Shown here one piece after another: positions 57,235-64,000 of a stretch of DNA of 64,000 bases. Location of the stretch: assembly GCA_015680905.1 (NCBI GenBank), contig CM027378.1, positions 59,235,501-59,299,500 of the forward strand, read 5' to 3'. Position numbers and translations under genes: made by a program. Numbering within the stretch: the stretch's first letter is position 1; the number at the start of each line of letters is the position of its first letter. Below the pieces are notes generated by a model, which saw only the letters and a program-made list of their open reading frames with translations, was not told where the DNA came from and did no database searches. Source of the stretch: Coptis chinensis (Eukaryota; Streptophyta; Magnoliopsida; Ranunculales; Ranunculaceae).

Positions 57235-58137
57235 GTGAGTCTTCCTTGTGTTGTGAATCCTCGTAGGCAGTTCTAATTTTCGAGACCTAGCATCCATCCG
57301 TTTGAAGTAAGCCTGAAAAGTGGATTCCCAGTTTCTATGAAGATAATATGTTATAGTGTTAATTGAGGTCGAGCAATCTTCTCTTTTCTTGCTGCACATC
57401 ACTTTCGACACAAAAGGTAAAAGGTCCTATTCCTTTGCATGACCTTTTATTGTGCCAATTTCTTCGTTCCTACCTCTTTACCCGGTTGATCCAATTCATC
57501 TAGGAAAAATACTAGGATCATGCTATGTTCTTCCAGATTTTATTCTCGTTTTGAGTATGGTCGGTGTCATCAATAGTTTACCTTCACGCTGTGGTTGATC
57601 TTTTTGTCAGCCTCCAATTGTCACATTTTGCATCAATCCAAACGTCGATCATAAAACTCTAAAGAGCACTCTTCAGTATTATTCAAAACAGTTAAGTTAT
57701 ATTATTGCTAACGAAGTGTCGAAGAAGAAAGTTCGAGAGAAAAGAGAGAACTGTTTAATTAGGTTAAGCCCTTCTCTCACTACCACAGGACACTTCCCCC
57801 CTTCGGTTGGGTGGCTTTTTTAAGGTAGAGGAAATAGGTTGGTTGCTTTTCTTGAATGAGAACAAGCTGCCTAGACTTCTGGAATCTATTTGAATACATT
57901 TAAGGACTTATCAGTTAGAAGAGTTTTAAGCCTCCCAAAATTTAGTCATACTCAATGTGGCAATGAGATGGAGAAGTTTGTATTCTCTGTATCCAGTTTC
58001 TGTTATCAAATGGGAACCTAATTGAACAAGGAGAACTTGAGGTATTTTTAACTTCTTACGGAATATGGACTGAACTGGAACTAAATCATCTTCATGTTAG
58101 TTTTTTTCACTTTAATTGTTGTCTCATTCTGTTGAAG
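57235..58137. other. Gene-free interval, likely captured intron sequence
   Basis: T-rich; its last part (58060-58137) has a polypyrimidine stretch ending in AG directly before the aminopeptidase exon. No other coding signal was identified. Confidence 0.4.
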
Positions 58138-58341
58138 GGTGGTAGACATTATGTTCTCTGGGAGGACCCATTCAAGAAACCTTGCTACTTGTTTGCGTTA
58201 GTTCTTTGGAAAGCTGGAAAAGCACAGATGAAACATTTGTCACTCACTCAGTCGGAAGGTTTCCCGAGGATCTGGACACCTGCACAAGATCTGCCAAAAA
58301 CAGGTCATGCCATGTATTCACTCAAAGCAGCGATGACGCAG
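58138..58341 (+). pseudogene. Aminopeptidase M1 (puromycin-sensitive type) exon fragment
   Basis: [20 protein letters not shown] then, across a frameshift, [19 protein letters not shown] text and [20 protein letters not shown]. These match the region just ahead of the GAMEN motif in plant M1 zinc aminopeptidases (W-x-D-P-F-K-K-P-x-Y-L-F-A-L-V and I-W-T-P-A-x-D-L-P-K-T). The catalytic HEXXH region is absent. It starts after an intron acceptor (TTGAAG) and runs straight into cellulose synthase sequence without an intron. Confidence 0.75.
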
Positions 58342-58433
58342 GGGTAAAGAAGGTTCCCAAAGAGGGTTGGACAATGCAAGATGGAACACCATGGCCTGGG
58401 AACAATGTCCGGGATCATCCTGGAATGATACAG
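58342..58433 (+). pseudogene. Cellulose synthase exon fragment 'A'
   Basis: [20 protein letters not shown] then [10 protein letters not shown], ending at CAG/GTAATT. This is the strongly conserved CesA segment before the VFLG exon, on the cytosolic side of the glycosyltransferase domain. The splice donor sits at the normal CesA position (after MIQ), showing genomic origin. The continuing exon is not next but 4.4 kb away at 62816. Confidence 0.88.
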
Positions 58434-60778
58434 GTAATTCGTCATGTATATTATCAGTGTTTCCTACTATTCTTAAAACCTTAGTCCTTGCATCATCCGC
58501 TTTATCAATGTTATGCAATGTGCCCGTTTCCTTCTCTATCTTTTATCTTTTGGTAGGAGACTATAGACTGATCGATATAAAAGATGATGCGAGGTAAAGC
58601 AAATAACAAACTATGAAGACTAATTATGTCAAACTAAAAAAGCTTGCATTTGATGGGCAATGTGTAGTGTGGTCTATTAAGTAGTACACTAGTTCAAATT
58701 GGTGTTTTTGTCTATTTATTGTATTTTTCCCAAGTTTTGTTTGTTTCCAAGTGATAATATCCATTAAAGACCTATTCTTCAATGCCAAAGTTCAAGAGGA
58801 AACTAGTAGCATTCCATTTTAGCCCTTTGTATGTAGATGGAAAGAAACTTTGACTTGAGGCTTTTATCTTTCGGATAGCTCAGGGAATTGCAGGATAGCT
58901 CTAGCTGCAGGCACTAGCCATAAAGATTTTACCATAAGACCATTTATCATGCCAAAAATTAATACTTGCACCATCAGCAATTATGCATCTTATGAACTTG
59001 CTACTTTGTCTCCAGTTCTATCCTCCATGTAGATGTAAAGAGATAAGTGCTTTACAAGAGAAGTTCCTCATAAATGAGATGAACTTTATTATTTTTGTAA
59101 GTCTGGTCTTCCATTTTAGGCGAGTTAAGGTTGTGTTAAACGATTCTCAAAAGCTGGGGAAAACACTCTAAAACAAACATAAAGTGATAATCTCCATTAT
59201 TACTAATAATAATTATTTAAGAGAGTTGGATAGTCTTAAGAGTCCCGATCAGAATAAAAAATGATCTTAAGGGTACCTTTGAGGGGTGAAAAAGCAACAA
59301 AGGCATGCCATCTTTGAGCCCTTAGTATGTGCCCATTATCTAAGGTGGTTTGCTTTATCCGGTAGCATTGCAATAGTGTTCTCCATGGAGATCGCCATGA
59401 CAACACTATTCAGAAGAAGTTCCACATAATGATAACAACGTTTGTTGTTGTTTGTCTTTGGTCAATTAGTTAGATAGTTCTATCTTTGGTATTACTTTGT
59501 TTCTTTTCCTTTATAGTAAGACTCCCCTTTATAGCTGCCTTCTTTGTTCATACACATATATGAACCCATCGTGATTCTCAACAATGACCATAATAACACG
59601 TAGTTGTTGTGACATTGTATTCATAGACTTCAATGAAGTGACTTTCGAACGAGGATTCTTTGTAACAACAAACTCCACAAACTTTTGGTTGAATTGTTAT
59701 ACAACCGTGGGTTTGTTGCAAAAGTTACGTTTTCAAATTTTGGTGTATGTGAATATTTCTCTACTAATTCTCTGGAAAAAACAAAACATACTTACCAATA
59801 AAAAAAAAGAAAGAAAAACAGTTCGTAGAGACAACAGCTAATCTTTTGGGCATTTGGGTGGTCTAAGTTTAATCTTTCTAGTCAAGTTACATTGTTTGAT
59901 GGATTTGATAAATTAGTTACATCCTGTGATAATGTTGGTCGACTACTTAGATTATGGTTCACCAATTTCACCCCCTTATTGAGCTAACATCTTAGAGATT
60001 TTGCAATCTATGGACGTTTTCAAATTTTGGTGTATGTGAATATTTCTCTTACTAATTCTCTGGAAAAACAAAACATACTTACCAATCAAAAAACAAGGAA
60101 GAAAAACAGTTCATAGAGACAACAGCTAATCTTTTGGGCATTTGGGTGGTCTAAGTTTAATCTTTCTAGTCAAGTTGCCTTTGTTTGATGGATTTGATAA
60201 ATTAGTTCCATCCTGTGATAATGGTGGTCGACTATTTGGATTATGGTTCACCCATTTCACCCCCTTATTGAGCTAACATCTTAGAGATTTTTGCGATCTA
60301 TGCCTCTCCCTGTATTATTATTATTATTATTACTATTTTTCGATAAATATCTCCCCTGTATTTGATATGGCTAATGGACTATTGGTGCTTTCTGCTTCTA
60401 CTTTTGTTGACTTGTATTGGTACTTCTCTGGATTCCATACAATTAAATTATTAAATAGGTAACATTGCTACATTTTGTTCGAGAACCTTCAATCTTTCTC
60501 AGTTGCATGAGCAAATAGTTTCTTCCTCAATTGCATGAAGAATAGTTTGCTAAATCTTTTCTTGTTTATAGCATTGATAGGGAATGATAACGACTCTAGG
60601 ATGCCAATTTTTTGCTCGGTATTCAAAAGGTTTCTTGATATCTTATTATGGGTCGCAGATAACTCCTTTACGCTCGATGGCTATTTTGTGATTATGCTTG
60701 CTGCCACCTTATAATTTCACATAGTTAAATATTATATTGATCAGCCTGATGAACCATAGTGTTTTTAAAATCACTTAG
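58434..60778. other. Gene-free interval with tandem duplication
   Basis: 2.3 kb, AT-rich, no gene recognised. Holds the 287-bp duplication at 59728-60300 and an ATT microsatellite at about 60316-60334. Confidence 0.5.
59728..60300 (+). repeat. 287-bp direct tandem duplication
   Basis: 59728-60013 and 60014-60300 are near-identical copies beginning ACGTTTTCAAATTTTGGTGT and containing GGGTGGTCTAAGTTTAATC... and AGCTAACATCTTAGAGATT. Differences are small indels in A-runs and a few substitutions. Confidence 0.9.
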
Positions 60779-60957
60779 GCTTCCGTTCGTAATTTCGTGG
60801 AGGTTATGCGTGCTTATCGAGTAATATTTCCTGAATCGGAAAAAGAAAAACAGCTCGTTGAACTTGCGGTAGCCCTGTTTACCAAGCATTTTGAAACAAT
60901 TCAGCAGCACATTAAGGAAAAAGTTTCTGCTGGAAGTCTTTTGGAAATGCTCCGAAG
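60779..60957 (+). pseudogene. Probable VPS51-type (GARP/EARP tether) exon fragment
   Basis: ASVRNFVEVMRAYRVIFPES then EKEKQLVELAVALFTKHFET and IQQHIKEKVSAGSLLEMLR, an amphipathic helical segment with an intact frame and an AG acceptor (CACTTAG) in front. From memory it is close to plant vacuolar protein sorting 51 homologues, a subunit of complexes that tether endosome-derived vesicles at the Golgi. A related tethering-complex subunit is possible. Real coding origin is likely; the family name is less sure. Confidence 0.5.
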
Positions 60958-61020
60958 TTACTTGGAAATCTCTTGAACTTTGGCATTGAAGAATAGGTCT
61001 TTAATGGATATTATCACTCA

Positions 61021-61240
61021 AGGTGAGAGTCTCAAAGAATCATCTCCAATGCTCCATACTTTTGAATGTAGACTGTGATCATTATATAAACAACAGTAAG
61101 CTAAGGCACTCGGAGAGGCCATGTGCTTTATGATGGACCCAATTTCAGGGAAGAAGATCTACTACGTGCAATTCCCTCAAAGGTTTGATGGAATTTATCG
61201 TAATGGTAGATATTCAAATCGTAACATTGTATTCTTTGAT
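61021..61240 (+). pseudogene. Cellulose synthase exon fragment 'C'
   Basis: Begins at an AAG acceptor with VRVS, then a damaged stretch, [12 protein letters not shown] (the DxD-containing substrate-binding motif), a 4-bp insertion, and [32 protein letters not shown] and [11 protein letters not shown], ending at a GTGCGT donor. In CesA this encodes the core glycosyltransferase that uses UDP-glucose to extend beta-1,4-glucan at the plasma membrane. The damage at about 61035 and 61093 makes it non-functional. Confidence 0.88.
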
Positions 61241-61331
61241 GTGCGTAATCTTTGCTTTCTTCATCCACATTTTGGTGTTTTTGTTTTTCCCCGATCTTGT
61301 AGAATGGATAACTTGTTTTTCTTGCACGCAG

Positions 61332-61570
61332 ATCAACATGAAAGGGCTTGATGGCATATAGGGACCTATTTATGTTGGAACAGGTTGTGTTTTTCAGAAG
61401 GCAAGCTTTGTATGGATTTGATTCCCCACCAAGAAGAAACCCCCGCAAAGACACTGCAACTGTTGGCCAAAATGGTGATCTTTGCTTTGTGTTGTAGTTC
61501 TAGAAAGAAGAACAGGAAAATGTCACCAAAGAAGGAGAGCAGGAAAATGCTCCTTGTTGGGTCTATATGA
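61332..61570 (+). pseudogene. Cellulose synthase exon fragment 'D'
   Basis: Follows fragment C across a 91-bp intron with AG acceptor. INMKGLDGI, a stop where CesA has Gln, then GPIYVGTGCVF, and in a second frame RRQALYGFDS, TKKKPPQRHCNCWPKW and CCSSRKKNRK. These are the conserved GLDGIQGPxYVGTGC segment and the Cys/Lys-rich stretch after it. C and D keep their natural order and spacing. The terminal TED and QxxRW motifs of CesA are not found. Confidence 0.85.
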
Positions 61571-61721
61571 TTCAAACCTGTCACTTCCGTATCGACGGTG
61601 TATTGATATGTGGATGCTCACTTCCTTAATTGGCTAGGTGACTGCGGTGTCGTCTTTCATATGTTACTTTAAGTCTCTAACAGGCTCTTGGGTTTTTTCA
61701 GTATATTTATCTTCTTGTTAA

Positions 61722-62685
61722 CAAGTGGTTGCTTTGACATTCTTCCGGATGAGTCCTTCACTTTGAAACATGATGGTCGTGGCTATCTGTCTATGTCAAA
61801 TCTTGGTCCCAACAGCAATAACTCTAAGTTCTTCATTACCTTCAGAGCTGTACACCATCTTGATGGGTTAGTTTTAGTACCCCACTCTATATATATCTTG
61901 GGACGTGATGTATATGCATATGGTTTTGTACAAAGTGTGAGTTGGTGAACTTACAAATTGACTTAGGTCTTTGGTTTTTGGTGGATATGGTCTCCTCATC
62001 GTAGAGATGTCCCCATAAGCTTTCAATTCATTCGGACATTTCTAACCTTGTCAAAAGAGGATCCTATTTTGAGAAATACTGGCTCCTCATATACTTTCAA
62101 AAAGTTGTTTAAGGTATAGACAACTTTAAAAAGGTTAGAACTGTCCGGATGAGTGATAATGATTTGTTCCAAATATCTGCCACGCAATTTATCTTGTAGG
62201 TGCCCGTTGTACGAAACCCTTTCGTATAGATCCCATCCTATATGTGTGTATTGTTTGTTGCTCATATGTGCATTTTTTTTGTTTCCCTTTTGATTTCAAC
62301 AGGTTGCATGTTGTCTTTGGGAAGCTTGTGCAAGGCCGTCGGACATTGAAAAAGATTGAAAGCTTGAGGTTCCAAGCGGGGGAACCTGCGTTTTTGTGAA
62401 AATTGTCAATTGTGGTGAACTTCTTGAAGGTAAGATCTGCCAAGAGTAGCTGCTTTGGAGAGGGAGTCGGTCGGCTTGGCTGATAGAGCTTTATTGTTTA
62501 TCACTAAAGATATAGAGCTTTTCAGTTTCTAGATAATTTGTGGTATAATAGATTTTCTTATGAGTTACAACTGAATGTTTTAGGTGTTTGTATGCGAGAA
62601 AAGGAAAATCTAAGAAGCCTTCAAGAGGAAGGAGGAGGAAAAGACGAAGATATTCTAGTTCTAAGTCAGATAGTTCATCTGATTC
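61722..62685 (+). pseudogene. Large RS-domain cyclophilin (CYP63/CYP95-like) fragment
   Basis: Peptidyl-prolyl isomerase domain in two exons. 61722-61866: [20 protein letters not shown] then [20 protein letters not shown], ending at a GTTAGT donor. 62304-62429: LHVVFGKLVQGRRTLKKIES, AGEPAFL, a stop, VKIVNCGELLEG, ending GTAAGA. A third exon at about 62588-62690 reads GKSKKPSRGRRRKRRRYSSS then KSDSSSDSSSEFSS, an RS-type tail as in the multidomain nuclear cyclophilins linked to splicing. The N-terminal half of the isomerase domain is missing. Confidence 0.82.
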
Positions 62686-62815
62686 TAGTTCGGAGTTCTC
62701 ATCATGCGATCTCTTATGGAATGGTAGTTCTACTTGATCAAATCTTTCAGCTAAATTACTCCATTGATCAAATCTTTCAGCTCCCTCTTATATTTTTTGA
62801 TTGTTGGAACTACAG

Positions 62816-62938
62816 GTTTTCCTTGGTCAAGATAGCGTCTGTGATGTTGAAGGAAATGAGTTACCCTCGTCGGTGTATGTTTCTCGTGAGAAAAAACCGG
62901 GCTTTGATCACCATAAGAAAAGGGGCAATGCATGCTCG
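62816..62938 (+). pseudogene. Cellulose synthase exon fragment 'B'
   Basis: [20 protein letters not shown] then [20 protein letters not shown], with an intact ACAG acceptor and a GTAAGA donor. In CesA this exon directly follows fragment A (MIQ/VFLG) and precedes fragment C. Here it comes after C, D and the cyclophilin. The frame is fully open. The conserved HHKKAGAMNAL end is altered to [10 protein letters not shown]. Confidence 0.88.
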
Positions 62939-64000
62939 GTAAGAATGAGTTTTAAACAAAACTATTTCACCAAGACTAAAAGCATTATTTTTTTTTTAAA
63001 ACTTATTTCTTATTTAGCATCAGTGTTATGAAAAGTGCTAAGTGAGCGGTGGAAGGGCACTTAAGTTGTCTAGGTGGGGCTATGGCGATTTTTTTCCTAC
63101 AAAAAATGAAGAAATTAAACTTTACTTCTTAAAAATGCACAAGAGTTTGTGGTGCCTGACCAGTATAATCTGTTTTCTTTGGACTTTTACTGATAATGTC
63201 TGATATTCTGGCACTGGTTTTATAGGTTTTCTGATTCTATATTCTCAATGTGTAATATTCAAGGTGTTATGATTATGGCAGTTATTCCCAAAATATTTTT
63301 AGTTGCCTGTTTGTATTTTGGCAGTTGTTTATGATTATGGCTGTTCTTTTCTTTATAAATATTTTTAGTTAGTTTGTATTTTTGTTTGCAGAATCTCATG
63401 TGTGGAAAGAACTTGAGTTCACGATCACAAGGGCCAACTTAGTTTGTGGATCAGATTTTTGCCCATGTGTAACAATTACAGGACGAAATTCTGACAAATG
63501 ATGTCATGGAAAAATTACTTTTATACAAGCAGATATTTACCATAAGTAGAATTCTGCAAACCAAATTTGTTTCTAGAGTTTTGTTCTTAGGTTAAAATCT
63601 GGCATTAAGATGAGTTCAAGGAGGTCATAATAACCTTTTCCTCCCCCGGTTCTCGCACAAGTTCATTTGAAGGCTAATTTCCTTCCATTATCTCCTTCAA
63701 AAGTTCTTTGATCCAAGACTGAACCCAACAAAGTTATCACAGATCGGGGCTATCGGAACTTACATTGTAAGCTCCACCCAAACTATCTTCCTATTTTAGG
63801 TCTCCACGAATATTTCCTCTACTCTTATATGGTTTTGGAATTTAGATTTAAGGCTTCCACCACGTGCTTGTTGAATTCCTTACTAACTTCAATGAGATAA
63901 TGCTACTGACTGTGAGAATGATGGAGGACTTCCGAGGCTAGCACGAAAAAATACGGTGAAGAATCTAGAAACATGTGGAGTTCTTGCGGGTTCACCGGTA
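62939..64000. other. Right-end interval, nothing recognised
   Basis: AT-rich, no supported gene. A duplicated phrase occurs at about 63268-63370 (GATTATGGCAGTTATTCC / GATTATGGCTGTTCTTTTC, each followed by AAATATTTTTAGTT and TTTGTATTTT). A short AG-bounded stretch at about 63392 (AATCTCATGTGTGGAAAGAA) could be one more exon scrap, but I cannot name it. Confidence 0.4.

Larger units (their letters stand above)
57128..62938 (+). other. Cluster of captured host-gene exon fragments
   Basis: Within 5.8 kb, all on the plus strand, lie exon fragments of an inositol polyphosphate 5-phosphatase, aminopeptidase M1, cellulose synthase (four exons, out of order), a probable VPS51-type protein and a large cyclophilin with an RS tail. 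Splice-like GT and AG edges are retained, so capture was from genomic DNA, not mRNA. No fragment is a complete gene and most carry frameshifts or stops. This is what Helitrons, Pack-MULEs and some CACTA elements leave; ends of the carrier were not found. Confidence 0.75.

Noticed and set aside
57040..57411. 123-residue open frame on the minus strand as a gene
   Set aside because: The plus strand carries the 5-phosphatase exon with a splice donor; the opposite frame has no recognisable content.
61121..61351. Part of the cyclophilin gene
   Set aside because: PISGKK looked cyclophilin-like at first, but the full text ([27 protein letters not shown]) is unmistakably cellulose synthase.

Overview
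The window reads as nuclear DNA of a flowering plant, most likely a eudicot. It is AT-rich, intron-bearing and packed with nested transposable elements of plant type: Athila-like Ty3/gypsy LTR elements with tRNA-Asp-type primer sites, plant LINEs carrying an RNase H domain, CACTA elements, a Mutator-like element and a MITE. Fragments of plant housekeeping genes (cellulose synthase, aminopeptidase M1, an RS-domain cyclophilin, an inositol polyphosphate 5-phosphatase) confirm a plant source. I see no intact host gene, tRNA or rRNA. I could not assign a species.

Layout. 1-4120: LINE-A on the minus strand, from endonuclease (right) to RNase H (left edge), frameshifted. 4125-6725: the 3' end and 3' LTR of plus-strand element R1. 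6740-10236: LINE-B, plus strand, broken, with a mutated RT active site. 10488-11967: a 1.48-kb Mutator-like element with about 268-bp terminal inverted repeats and a perfect 9-bp target duplication. 12400-34845: element R2 on the minus strand (gag, protease, a 'FLRAC' domain, no RT or integrase), split by two insertions. The first is CACTA-1 (17213-24133), which carries organelle-like cargo. The second is R3 (25136-34239), an LTR element without RT, bounded by a perfect TGCGC duplication and coding for two non-canonical proteins.

34462-40042: rearranged LTR pieces of the same family, including a 130-bp-arm inverted repeat and a roughly 950-bp tandem array. 40043-44187: R4 on the plus strand (5' LTR, primer site, gag, protease, start of RT), cut by the LTR of R5 (44188-46322). 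46535 to at least 55319: CACTA-2, with a decayed tnp2 transposase and a second gene (Ptta/En/Spm type) that is better preserved and has a triplicated exon. 56061-56515: a MITE.

57128-62938: the most unusual stretch. Intron-containing exon fragments from at least four, probably five, unrelated host genes lie on the same strand, some fused and with cellulose synthase exons out of order. This is the signature of transposon-mediated gene-fragment capture (Helitron, Pack-MULE or CACTA). No capturing element's ends could be fixed inside the window, and the 3' end of CACTA-2 is also unlocated, so the cluster could be its cargo. 63000-64000 shows nothing I can name.

Functionally nothing here forms a working pathway. 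The region is a graveyard and assembly yard of mobile DNA; the parts that may still be informative are the R3 proteins, the CACTA-2 second gene and the chimeric host-gene cluster.
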